A DNA stretch of 13,332 bases from Candidatus Latescibacter anaerobius SCGC AAA252-E07. GTDB taxonomy: Bacteria > Latescibacterota > Latescibacteria > Latescibacterales > Latescibacteraceae. Location of the stretch: positions 3,238-16,569 of the forward strand of contig AQSL01000123.1 in the NCBI GenBank assembly GCA_000403035.1, in the 5' to 3' direction. A model generated the notes under the pieces. The model had not been told where the DNA came from and ran no database searches. It was given only the letters and a program-made list of their open reading frames with translations. Shown here in pieces: positions 6,136 through 13,332 of the stretch (its first letter is position 1; the number at the start of each line of letters is the position of its first letter). The position numbers and the translations under genes were made by a program.

Positions 6136-7500
6136 ATGTCTGAAAACAGTGAACATCTTACCCCGCGTGAAATCGTAAAGGAACTCGATAAATATATTAT
6201 CGGGCAGGAAGAGGCAAAAAAATCGGTGGCGATCGCACTGAGAAACCGATGGCGCAGACGTATGGTTTTTGAAGATATTCGCGATGAAATTATGCCGAAT
6301 AATATCATTATGATAGGTCCGACAGGTGTCGGTAAAACTGAAATTGCCCGACGGCTGGCTAACCTTGCGGATGCTCCGTTTATTAAGGTGGAAGCCTCGA
6401 AGTTTACCGAGGTGGGATATGTCGGACGTGATGTTGAATCCATTATACGCGATCTGGTAGACCTTTCGGTTAAAAAGCTCAAGGAAAGATACACCAGCAC
6501 GGTACAGCAAAAGGCAGAATATCTTGTCAACGACCGTCTGCTTGATCTGCTTCTTCCCCCATCGATTGCGAAAAGTATGGAGAAAAGTGAAGGCACAGAG
6601 GAACAAGAAAAGCGCAGATCAAAAACCCGCCAGAAACTGAATGAGCAGTTAATGAACGGAAGTCTTGACAAAAGGATAGTCGAAATTGATGCATCGGCGG
6701 AACGTCATCCTGTGATAGAGGTTTTTACTCCACAGGGGATGGAGGAAATGGGAGTGAATCTCCAGGATATGTTCGAGGGGGTTTTTCCCGGACGGTCGAA
6801 GAAGAGAAAGGTTACGATTGCAGATGCGCGGAATATACTTCGCGATGAGGAAAGTCGCAAGCTGATAGACATGGATAAAGTAGTGAAAGAGGCCATAACG
6901 ATGGTCGAGGAGGCCGGAATAGTATTTGTCGATGAAATTGACAAAATAGCGGGAGGATCCTCGCATGGTACCATAGATGTTTCCCGTGAGGGTGTCCAGC
7001 GTGATATTCTCCCGATTATCGAGGGTTCTACAGTAATGACGAAATACGGAATGGTGAAATCCGATCACATCCTGTTCATAGCAGCAGGAGCTTTTAACTC
7101 GAGCAAGCCTTCCGACCTTATTCCGGAGCTTCAGGGAAGGTTCCCGATTAGAGTCGAACTGAAAAGTCTTGGAGAAGAAGAATTTTACCGTATTCTCACC
7201 GAGCCTCAAAACGCACTTATTAAACAGTATAAAGCGCTCCTTGTTCCTGATGGTGTCGATCTTGTTTTTACTGATGGGGCGATACATGAGATTGCCTCGA
7301 GTTCACACAGGGTTAATGAAAAAATGGAAAATATCGGAGCAAGAAGACTTCATACTATTATGAGCACACTTCTCGAAACGATTCTTTTCGAAAATCCTCA
7401 GGGAAAAGGATTGAAAAAAATTCGTGTTACAAAAGAAATGGTCCGTAAGGAACTCAAGGATATCATAGAAGATGAGGATTTAAGCCGTTACATATTATAA
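6136..7500 (+). CDS. hslU: HslU (ClpY) AAA+ unfoldase of the HslUV protease
   Basis: HslU is the hexameric AAA+ ATPase that unfolds substrates and feeds them into HslV. The 454-residue product shows the Walker A motif GPTGVGKT (61-68), the substrate-gripping pore loop GYVG (94-97), a charged intermediate (I) domain from roughly residue 115 to 235, Walker B IVFVDEID (262-269), the GRFPIRVEL sensor/arginine region, and the C-terminal tail ending LSRYIL, which in this family inserts into HslV to activate it. The frame is open from 6091, but the ATG at 6136 is preferred: it lies two bases after the hslV stop, its protein begins like other HslU (LTPREIVKELDKYIIGQ), and the upstream extension would overlap hslV. 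GTGGA inside the end of hslV may serve as ribosome binding site. Twelve bases separate it from argF. Confidence 0.97.
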   Translation: MSENSEHLTPREIVKELDKYIIGQEEAKKSVAIALRNRWRRRMVFEDIRDEIMPNNIIMIGPTGVGKTEIARRLANLADAPFIKVEASKFTEVGYVGRDVESIIRDLVDLSVKKLKERYTSTVQQKAEYLVNDRLLDLLLPPSIAKSMEKSEGTEEQEKRRSKTRQKLNEQLMNGSLDKRIVEIDASAERHPVIEVFTPQGMEEMGVNLQDMFEGVFPGRSKKRKVTIADARNILRDEESRKLIDMDKVVKEAITMVEEAGIVFVDEIDKIAGGSSHGTIDVSREGVQRDILPIIEGSTVMTKYGMVKSDHILFIAAGAFNSSKPSDLIPELQGRFPIRVELKSLGEEEFYRILTEPQNALIKQYKALLVPDGVDLVFTDGAIHEIASSSHRVNEKMENIGARRLHTIMSTLLETILFENPQGKGLKKIRVTKEMVRKELKDIIEDEDLSRYIL

Positions 7501-7512
7501 AGAGAGAATCGA

Positions 7513-8439
7513 ATGAAAAAACATCTTCTCAGCATCAGGGATCTGACTGTTGATGATTTCCGCGATATAATGAAAACCGCAGTAAAAATCAAATCGGACA
7601 GGGAGAAGTATTATGATGTTTTCAGGGGACGTACGGCAGTATTGATTTTTGACAAACCTTCACTGAGAACAAGGGTGACATTTGAGGTGGCGATGAACCA
7701 ATTCGGCGGCAAAAGTATTTATATTGCCGGCAGTGAGATATCGCTCGGTAAGCGCGAGAGCGTTTCCGATGGCGCAAAGAATCTATCGAGGTGGATCGAT
7801 GTTATTATTATGCGCACCTTTGGTCATGAGATTATCGAAGAGATGGCCGAAAACTCAGATGTCCCGGTGATTAATGCGCTTACCGATCTTGAGCATCCCT
7901 GTCAGGCTCTTGCATGCATGCTGACGCTCAAGGGATGCCTTGGAGATATCGGCGGAAAAAAAATCGTGTTTGTGGGTGATGGAAATAATGTAGCACACAG
8001 CCTTATGCTCCTCGCACCGCTTGCAGGCATGAATTTTACCATGTGTTGTCCCATCGGCTATGAACCCGATAGTACCATTACTGCCATTGCGGTGCAAAAA
8101 GCCGCTGAAATGAATACCGTTTTTACCATTGAACACAATCCGAAGGAATCGGTAAAAGATGCAGATCTTATTTATTCCGATGTATGGGCGAGTATGGGAC
8201 AGGAAAACGAGGCAAAGATAAGGATAAATAAATTCGGGAATTTCCGGATTAATAACGAACTTGTGGCTGCCGCAAAGGAAAAATGTCTTGTCAGCCATTG
8301 TTTACCGGCGCATAGAGGGGAAGAAATAGAGTCTGATGTGCTCGATGGGCCCCGGAGCATTGCGTTTGACGAGGCGGAAAATCGGCTCCATGTTCAGAAA
8401 GCAATTCTCTATAAACTTCTTATCGATAATTCCGGGTAA
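7513..8439 (+). CDS. argF: Ornithine carbamoyltransferase
   Basis: ArgF condenses carbamoyl phosphate with ornithine to citrulline in arginine biosynthesis. The 308-residue product has the carbamoyl-phosphate site SLRTR (50-54) and MRT (100-102), HPCQ (128-131), the ornithine-binding D223 in DVWASMG with the SMG loop (227-229), and HCLPAHRG (262-269) with the catalytic Cys263. HPCQ plus SMG and HCLP identify the ornithine enzyme rather than the aspartate or N-acetylornithine relatives. Arginine catabolic (arcB-type) use cannot be ruled out from sequence, but no arcA or arcC is nearby. The start is supported by GAGAGAA at 7502-7508. It follows hslU by only 12 bases, so it is likely cotranscribed with hslVU; no ARG box was recognised. 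Confidence 0.96.
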   Translation: MKKHLLSIRDLTVDDFRDIMKTAVKIKSDREKYYDVFRGRTAVLIFDKPSLRTRVTFEVAMNQFGGKSIYIAGSEISLGKRESVSDGAKNLSRWIDVIIMRTFGHEIIEEMAENSDVPVINALTDLEHPCQALACMLTLKGCLGDIGGKKIVFVGDGNNVAHSLMLLAPLAGMNFTMCCPIGYEPDSTITAIAVQKAAEMNTVFTIEHNPKESVKDADLIYSDVWASMGQENEAKIRINKFGNFRINNELVAAAKEKCLVSHCLPAHRGEEIESDVLDGPRSIAFDEAENRLHVQKAILYKLLIDNSG

Positions 8440-8445
8440 GATGAT

Positions 8446-8461
8446 ATAAATACGGATTTAT
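8446..8461 (+). repeat. Small inverted repeat after argF
   Basis: ATAAAT and ATTTAT are perfect 6-base arms around ACGG, seven bases after the argF stop. The stem is all A/T and lacks a following T run, so a terminator is unlikely. The remaining gap to the next gene is purine-rich (roughly 8475-8512 and 8540-8555) with no promoter I can defend. Confidence 0.2.
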
Positions 8462-8589
8462 GAAGTACGAATGACGATAGACAAAGAAGGTAGTAAGAAG
8501 TAGTGATAGGAATTAAAAATCATAATTCGTCAAGTATGTAAAAGAAGAAGAGAATATCCGTAAAAAATATTAATTGTATGGGAGGATAG

Positions 8590-10287
8590 ATGCCCTGGAA
8601 CTCAATAATTCCAGGCAGCGGGCGATTTCCATTTATGGTAATTGCCTTGTTTGTTTTTACGGGCATGTCATGTGCGAAACAGGGGTACCCTCCCGGAGGG
8701 CCGGTTGATGAGACCGCTCCGAAACTTGTGAGGACTGTACCAGCCGCAAATGCTTTAAATGTTTCGACTTCCGAACCTCTTGTTTTCGAGTTTTCCGAAT
8801 CGATGGATGAAAAAAGTGTCGAAGAGAATCTTTTTATTGTTCCGATTCCTTCCTCATGGCCGAAATTTGAATGGGGCTCGCGATCAAGGATTCTCGTTCT
8901 CAAGCTCAACCAGCCGCTCCGTGATACGACAACCTATGTTATCACGATAGGAACAAAAGCAAAAGATCTCCGGAGAAACGGCCTGGAAAATTCCATAATG
9001 CTCAGTTTTTCGACCGGGGATACTATTGAAAATAAAAGAATTAAAGGTAAAGCGATCCCCTATGATTATCTGGGCGGAAAAAAAGAAAATGTCTCGGAAG
9101 TAGATATTGTCGCATACCGGCTTCAAACTCAATCGTTTGAACCTGATCCGAGAAATGATGTGCCGGACTATTTTACACAAACCGGGCAGGACGGCTCTTA
9201 TGAAATTTTGGGCTTATCCAGCAGTCTTTACCGTATTTTTGCCATCGGCGACAAGGATAAGGACGGTTTTTATACCGAGGGATATGATTTCATCGGTATC
9301 ATGTCTCATGATGTGCATGTATCGGAGAGCGATTCGGTTGTCTATGCTCCTGACATTATGGTAACCTCAAAGCTGACGAGTGAAATTCAGCTCACTTCCA
9401 TACGGGCTCCAGACAAACGTCGTATAGAGCTGTTTTTCGATAGAGAAGTTGAAATCGAGTCGCTTAAGCTCGAGATTAAGAGTATAGAGGTTATCGGCTT
9501 CTATGCAAATAATGAACGTTCCAGAAGTATATCGGTTGTTACGGGTATCCAGGAGAATAAAAAACGTTACACGATTCGTTCCATAGATGTTATGGACAAG
9601 GACGGTAACCATCTGATGCCATTTGAAATCATTCCGTTTTTCACCGGTACAGACCGTCCTGATACAACATCATTACAAATTGTAGACTGGAATCCGAAAA
9701 TACTGTCTTCAAGTGATGAGCATATCGGCCTTATTTTCAACAGAATGCTTGATTTTCCCGCTGATATGAAGGGGATAATAAAAGACGAATCGGGGGAAAA
9801 CGTTACTGTTAAACGTTCCGGCTCGAATAAACTTGAACTTGCTCCGTTAGAAAGCTGGCAGAGCAGCTACAATTATGTTATATTATTTGACAATGAAAGC
9901 TTGAAAGGTATTGCCGGTAATATGATGGCTGATTCGGGTGCACAACTGGCTTTCAGGGTGGTTCCTTCCGATACACTGGGCTATATGGAGGGGAATATCG
10001 ACGATTTCACGGTGACTTCACCGTCTTTCTATCGTATGATTTTGAAAAATCTTGATGGGGATACCGTTCAAGAAGTTACGCTGACTAATCCTGGTGAATG
10101 GACATCCGGACCGGTTCTGCCCGGCCGTTATATATGCCTGGCCCACAGGGATGATAACAGGGATGGTGAACTGTTTCCCGGAAAATTAGATCCGTACACG
10201 GCAGCAGAACAGGTTGTCGCATACCCGGATACAATCATGGTTGAACCCAGGTGGACTGTTAAGAATTTAAACATTATTTTCAGATAG
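8590..10287 (+). CDS. Lipoprotein with SbsA/Big_5-type Ig-like domains
   Basis: This 565-residue envelope protein has an N-terminal hydrophobic segment (about 13-27) ending in GMSC; C28 is the likely lipidated residue, though the lipobox is imperfect. After a YPPGGPVDETAPK linker (33-45) comes an Ig-like domain of the Big_5 type to about residue 140, with the typical FEFSESMD strand and LRDTTTYVITIG. Two further beta-rich Ig-like segments follow (about 255-350 and 355-455). Two aspartate-rich loops, DKDKDG (221-226) and DDNRDG (521-526), each follow a transthyretin-like strand and may bind calcium. Bacteroidota and Gemmatimonadota have proteins with the same CxxxGxPxGGPxDxxPP opening and the same C-terminal D-x-N-x-x-G signature; their role is not known to me. 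The start is supported by GGAGG (8581-8585), four bases away. guaB3 follows after 22 bases. Confidence 0.85.
   Translation: MPWNSIIPGSGRFPFMVIALFVFTGMSCAKQGYPPGGPVDETAPKLVRTVPAANALNVSTSEPLVFEFSESMDEKSVEENLFIVPIPSSWPKFEWGSRSRILVLKLNQPLRDTTTYVITIGTKAKDLRRNGLENSIMLSFSTGDTIENKRIKGKAIPYDYLGGKKENVSEVDIVAYRLQTQSFEPDPRNDVPDYFTQTGQDGSYEILGLSSSLYRIFAIGDKDKDGFYTEGYDFIGIMSHDVHVSESDSVVYAPDIMVTSKLTSEIQLTSIRAPDKRRIELFFDREVEIESLKLEIKSIEVIGFYANNERSRSISVVTGIQENKKRYTIRSIDVMDKDGNHLMPFEIIPFFTGTDRPDTTSLQIVDWNPKILSSSDEHIGLIFNRMLDFPADMKGIIKDESGENVTVKRSGSNKLELAPLESWQSSYNYVILFDNESLKGIAGNMMADSGAQLAFRVVPSDTLGYMEGNIDDFTVTSPSFYRMILKNLDGDTVQEVTLTNPGEWTSGPVLPGRYICLAHRDDNRDGELFPGKLDPYTAAEQVVAYPDTIMVEPRWTVKNLNIIFR
8594..8615 (+). 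promoter_or_regulatory. Hairpin at the 5' end of the Ig-like lipoprotein coding sequence
   Basis: CCTGGAA (8594-8600) and TTCCAGG (8609-8615) are perfect 7-base arms around an 8-base loop, beginning two bases after the start codon. In mRNA this would form immediately downstream of the ATG, where structure often limits ribosome loading. It may be a coding coincidence. Confidence 0.3.
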
Positions 10288-10309
10288 TTATAATAAATGG
10301 AGGTTTTGC

Positions 10310-11476
10310 ATGAGCGAGTATATCAGCAGGGGACGTAAAGCTCGAAGGTGTTATGGTTTTGATGAAATTGCACTTGTTCCGGGAGATGTAACGATCAATC
10401 CCAATGAGGTCGATATTTCCTGGAAACTCAAAGAAAAAAGATTTGAAATTCCGATTCTTGCAGCAGCAATGGATGGTGTGGTCGATACAAAATTTGCAAT
10501 TGCCATGGGAAAGATTGGCGGTTTGGCGGTTTTGAACCTTGAGGGTGTTCAGACACGCTATGATGACCCTTCCGAAGTTATCGGAAAAGTTGTCAATGCC
10601 TCGAACGAAGATGCTACAAAACTGGTGCAGAGTATTTACCGTACACCGGTCAAAGAGGAACTTATAACAAAGCGAATAAGGGAAATCAAGGATGCCGGTA
10701 TTCCTGCAGTTGTGTCCTCAATCCCGCAGAAGGCAGACCGATATGGTGCAATTGCCGAAGATGCCGGTGTTGATATATTTGTTGTTCAATCAACGGTAAC
10801 GACGGTGCGCCATATATCCACTGAGTATCAATCTCTTGATTTTGAAAAATTCTGCAGGAAGATGAAAGTACCGGTTATCGTTGGCAATACAGTCAGTTTT
10901 AAAGCCAGTATAGAGCTTATGGAGGCAGGTATTGATGCTTTGCTGGTGGGAATAGGACCCGGAGCTGCCTGTACCACTCGGGGTGTTCTGGGAATAGGTA
11001 TGCCTCAGGTTACCGCTACTGCGGACTGTGCGGCAGCACGTGATTTCTATTTCAAAAAATCACGAAGATATGTGCCGATTATTACCGATGGCGGTATGTC
11101 GAACGGCGGCGATATTTGCAAGGCGATTGCAAGCGGTGCAGACGCTGTTATGATAGGTTCATCTTTCGCCCGTGCCGAAGAAGCTCCGGGAAAGGGTTAC
11201 CACTGGGGAATGGCAACATCTCATGAAAACCTTCCCAGGGGGACGCGAATCAAGGTTGGTATGTCCGGTACTATTGAACAGATTCTTCTCGGACCCGCTG
11301 TACTTGATGATGGCAGTCAGAATCTTGTCGGTGCGCTGAAGACATCAATGGGATCATTAGGTGCGGAAAACATACGGGAAATGCAGCTTACACAGATCAT
11401 TATTGCCCCCTCGATACGTACTGAGGGAAAGGTATTTCAGGCGGCACAGAATGTCGGTATGGCAAAGTCAAAATGA
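10310..11476 (+). CDS. guaB3: GuaB3-type IMP dehydrogenase-related protein (possible GMP reductase)
   Basis: This 388-residue TIM-barrel enzyme belongs to the IMP dehydrogenase/GMP reductase superfamily. The catalytic cysteine is C221 in GIGPGAACTTRG, followed by ITDGGMSNGGD and the nucleotide-phosphate loop region GADAVMIGSSFARAEEAPG. It has no CBS domain pair, and the segment GYHWGM...LPRGTR is characteristic of the GuaB3 subfamily known in Actinobacteria and Cyanobacteria rather than classical GuaB. Canonical GuaB makes XMP from IMP; a cyanobacterial GuaB3 has, to my knowledge, been reported to act as a GMP reductase, so reaction direction here is open. GGAGG (10299-10303) lies six bases before the ATG. 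The stop overlaps the next ATG by four bases (ATGA), indicating translational coupling. No purine riboswitch precedes it. Confidence 0.88.
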   Translation: MSEYISRGRKARRCYGFDEIALVPGDVTINPNEVDISWKLKEKRFEIPILAAAMDGVVDTKFAIAMGKIGGLAVLNLEGVQTRYDDPSEVIGKVVNASNEDATKLVQSIYRTPVKEELITKRIREIKDAGIPAVVSSIPQKADRYGAIAEDAGVDIFVVQSTVTTVRHISTEYQSLDFEKFCRKMKVPVIVGNTVSFKASIELMEAGIDALLVGIGPGAACTTRGVLGIGMPQVTATADCAAARDFYFKKSRRYVPIITDGGMSNGGDICKAIASGADAVMIGSSFARAEEAPGKGYHWGMATSHENLPRGTRIKVGMSGTIEQILLGPAVLDDGSQNLVGALKTSMGSLGAENIREMQLTQIIIAPSIRTEGKVFQAAQNVGMAKSK

Positions 11477-12147
11477 AGTATGTTAAAGGTATTGTATTCG
11501 TTTTAACTGTGAGTGCGGTGTTTACAGCTTATAACAACATCGTAGGTTCGGAAGAGATTTTTAACATTGCGAGACTTAAGTATGGCGGCGGCGGAGACTG
11601 GTACTCTAATGCCTCGTCACTGCCTAATCTTATGGGCTTTATCGCTGAGCATACTCATATTCCAACATCGGATGAACAGGCAGTGGTATCCATTTCCGGC
11701 GAGGAACTTTTCAATTATCCCGTCGTTTATATGAATGGGCACGGGAACGTTTTTTTTACCTCAAAGGAGGCCTCACTGCTTCGAAGATACCTGACAGGCG
11801 GCGGATTCCTTATTGCAGATGATAATTACGGTATGGATAAGAGTTTCCGGAGGGAAATGAAAAAGGTTTTCCCCGATAAGGAAATGATACTTCTGCCCAC
11901 AGATCACCCAATATTCAACATCTTGTACCCTTTGCCGGATGGACTTCCAAAGATTCACGAGCATGACGGTGAACCAGCGCAGGCATGGGCTGTTTTCCAC
12001 GAGGGAAGGATGGTGGTGTTTTATTCCTATCAGTCTGACCTGGGCGATGGCTGGGAGGATCCTTCAGTTCATAAAGATCCCGAAGAGCTCAGGTCCGCCG
12101 CGCTTAAAATGGGTACAAATATTATTGTCTGGGCACTCACACATTAA
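11473..12147 (+). CDS. DUF4159 family secreted or periplasmic protein
   Basis: This 224-residue protein has a signal-peptide-like start (positive K2/K5, hydrophobic core about 7-19) with possible cleavage near residue 25, then a DUF4159-type domain: F-N-I-A-R-L-K-Y-GGGGDWY (30-44), YMNGHG, LRRYLTGGGFLIADDN, a DHPIFN segment and GTNIIVWALTH at the end. The fold of this family resembles class I glutamine-amidotransferase-like alpha/beta proteins, but no catalytic Cys is apparent here: the mature part has no obvious nucleophile elbow. Function is unknown. Relatives usually sit with MoxR ATPase, DUF58 and BatA-like membrane proteins. The start overlaps the guaB3 stop by four bases with no clear ribosome binding site of its own, suggesting coupling. 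Twenty bases separate it from the next membrane protein gene. Confidence 0.82.
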   Translation: MKYVKGIVFVLTVSAVFTAYNNIVGSEEIFNIARLKYGGGGDWYSNASSLPNLMGFIAEHTHIPTSDEQAVVSISGEELFNYPVVYMNGHGNVFFTSKEASLLRRYLTGGGFLIADDNYGMDKSFRREMKKVFPDKEMILLPTDHPIFNILYPLPDGLPKIHEHDGEPAQAWAVFHEGRMVVFYSYQSDLGDGWEDPSVHKDPEELRSAALKMGTNIIVWALTH

Positions 12148-12167
12148 ACGATCCGCTGTCGGTTTCT

Positions 12168-13332
12168 ATGAAAAATCCTGCATATACACATATTATCTCA
12201 AGGTTCAGAAACGTTTCCCGGAGATATTTTATTATAAATAGTATCGAATCTTTCGGGTATGCTTTTGCGGTATTGATTGCTCTTTTGTGTGTGTCGGTTT
12301 TATGTGAATCAGTTTTTTATCTCACCCCGGATGTGAAAACGCTTTTTTTCATTTTTTCACTCCTGCTTCCCGTAATTGTTTTCAGTGTGCTGGTAGGCGT
12401 ATCCATTATACGAAGGCCCGATCCCGATACCATTGCGCATACTATTGAACGATACTACCCGGATTTGAGTGACCGCCTGATCAGCTCGGTCCAGCTGGGC
12501 CTTTTGAGTGAGAATGAACTGAAGGGTCAGTCACCGGAGCTTATCAACGCTCTTCACAATAAAGTCGATGAAGAAACCGCATCTCTTGACTTAGCCAAAT
12601 CCGTACCGACCGCCGGGATTACACTATCTTTGAAAACCGCTGCCGGCTCGGTAGCAGTATTTCTTCTCCTTTCAGTGATGTTGCCCGAATTCTTTGTAAG
12701 CGGATTCTTTCGGCTTATGGATTTTAAGAGACCGTACACAGTTCCCAACAGGATGATCATTTATGTCATATCTCATAAAAACAGGATCCTGCGGGGTGAA
12801 AATTTCACTGCATCGGGTTTTGTTTCCGAAAGGGCATATGAACAACTAAACGTATTTTACCGCTGGGATGATTCAGGTGTCTGGAATATGAAACCTGTTG
12901 CGGTAAATGAAACGACCGGTAATTTCGACCTGACAATCGAAAAACCGGGATTATCATTCCAGTATTATCTGGAAGCGGGAAGTGCGGTTACAAATCAATT
13001 ACGAGTTACCGTTATTAAACGTCCGGTAGTGGAATCGCTGGCAATTACGCTCAGTTACCCCGATTATACAGAACTTGGCACAGTAGCCCGTGATAATAAC
13101 GATGGTAATATCCGTGCTCTCAAAGGCACGGTTGCAACTTTAGCCGTAAGATCAAATAAACCCCTTAAAAAAATGTCGCTCATATGGGGTGATTCTACCG
13201 TTACAAACTGTACGTTTTCCGGTGATACCGGAAAGACATCGTTTGAGGTTGGGAAGAGTATTGATTATCATATCGGTTTAATCGACACGCTTGGTATTTC
13301 AAACTCTCATCCGATTACCTACAGGGTAACCT
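12168..13332 (+). CDS. DUF4175-like membrane protein, N-terminal part (runs off the window)
   Basis: From ATG 12168 the frame stays open for 388 codons to the window edge with no stop. Three hydrophobic segments are visible: about residues 29-51, 59-80 and 157-177. Between the second and third is a soluble block with R-R-P-D-P-D (82-87) and YYPDLSDRLISSVQLG (96-111), a pattern I associate with DUF4175-type proteins. After the third segment comes a long beta-rich, presumably periplasmic, region with Ig-like strands. Such proteins are large (commonly about 1,000 residues or more) and lie beside DUF4159, DUF58 and MoxR genes. The function is unknown. The start has only a poor ribosome binding site, and no better in-frame start lies between it and the DUF4159 stop. 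The family call rests on topology, the motif and the neighbour. Confidence 0.7.
   Translation, partial: MKNPAYTHIISRFRNVSRRYFIINSIESFGYAFAVLIALLCVSVLCESVFYLTPDVKTLFFIFSLLLPVIVFSVLVGVSIIRRPDPDTIAHTIERYYPDLSDRLISSVQLGLLSENELKGQSPELINALHNKVDEETASLDLAKSVPTAGITLSLKTAAGSVAVFLLLSVMLPEFFVSGFFRLMDFKRPYTVPNRMIIYVISHKNRILRGENFTASGFVSERAYEQLNVFYRWDDSGVWNMKPVAVNETTGNFDLTIEKPGLSFQYYLEAGSAVTNQLRVTVIKRPVVESLAITLSYPDYTELGTVARDNNDGNIRALKGTVATLAVRSNKPLKKMSLIWGDSTVTNCTFSGDTGKTSFEVGKSIDYHIGLIDTLGISNSHPITYRVT

Noticed and set aside
5998..7287. Long minus-strand open frames (185, 202 and 212 codons) opposite hslU, and similar frames opposite topA, argF and the Ig-like gene
   Set aside because: They lie wholly antisense to well-recognised conserved genes, lack ribosome binding sites and resemble no family; they are shadows of codon bias on the plus strand.
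10288..10309. Purine riboswitch before guaB3
   Set aside because: The gap is only 22 bases and contains just a ribosome binding site.
11939..12241. 100-codon plus-strand frame overlapping the DUF4159 end and the next gene
   Set aside because: Out of frame with both neighbours, which have clear features; no family resemblance.
1..13332. CRISPR arrays, insertion sequences, prophage or defence genes
   Set aside because: No regularly spaced repeats, transposase-like or phage-like reading frames were seen; the xerC-like recombinase has the housekeeping neighbourhood, not that of an integron or phage integrase.

Overview
The window looks like a core-genome stretch of a Gram-negative bacterium with moderate, slightly AT-leaning base composition. 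Two genes encode proteins with lipoprotein signals. One of them, an SbsA-type Ig-like lipoprotein, and the DUF4159/DUF4175 pair resemble families I know from Bacteroidota, Gemmatimonadota and related FCB-superphylum lineages. A deep-branching FCB or candidate-phylum bacterium is my best guess; this is inference from protein families and gene order, not from a marker tree.

Layout. Bases 1-585 carry the N-terminal third or less of uvrA on the minus strand, running off the left edge. A 562-base AT-rich divergent intergenic region follows, with candidate promoters on both strands and several short palindromes. Everything to the right is on the plus strand: smg (DUF494), topA, xerC, a DUF4019 lipoprotein, hslV, hslU, argF, an Ig-like lipoprotein, guaB3, a DUF4159 secreted protein, and a DUF4175-like membrane protein cut by the right edge. 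Most junctions are tight: topA-xerC 5 bases, hslV-hslU 2 bases, hslU-argF 12 bases, Ig-like-guaB3 22 bases, guaB3-DUF4159 overlapping by 4 bases, DUF4159-DUF4175 20 bases. The longer gaps (about 250 bases before DUF4019, 180 before hslV, 150 before the Ig-like gene) are where new transcription or translation control could sit.

How the genes fit together. topA, xerC and hslVU form a widely conserved neighbourhood of chromosome topology and dimer resolution plus the two-component HslUV protease. It is known from Firmicutes as topA-trmFO-xerC-hslV-hslU-codY. Here trmFO is absent, and a small lipoprotein with its own promoter-like sequence stands between xerC and hslV. The right half mixes metabolism (argF for arginine, guaB3 for purine nucleotides) with envelope or secreted proteins of unknown role (Ig-like lipoprotein, DUF4159, DUF4175-like).

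I see no CRISPR array, insertion sequence, tRNA, rRNA, phage gene or defence system. The less-understood material is the Ig-like lipoprotein, DUF4019, the DUF4159/DUF4175 pair and the long uvrA/smg intergenic region.
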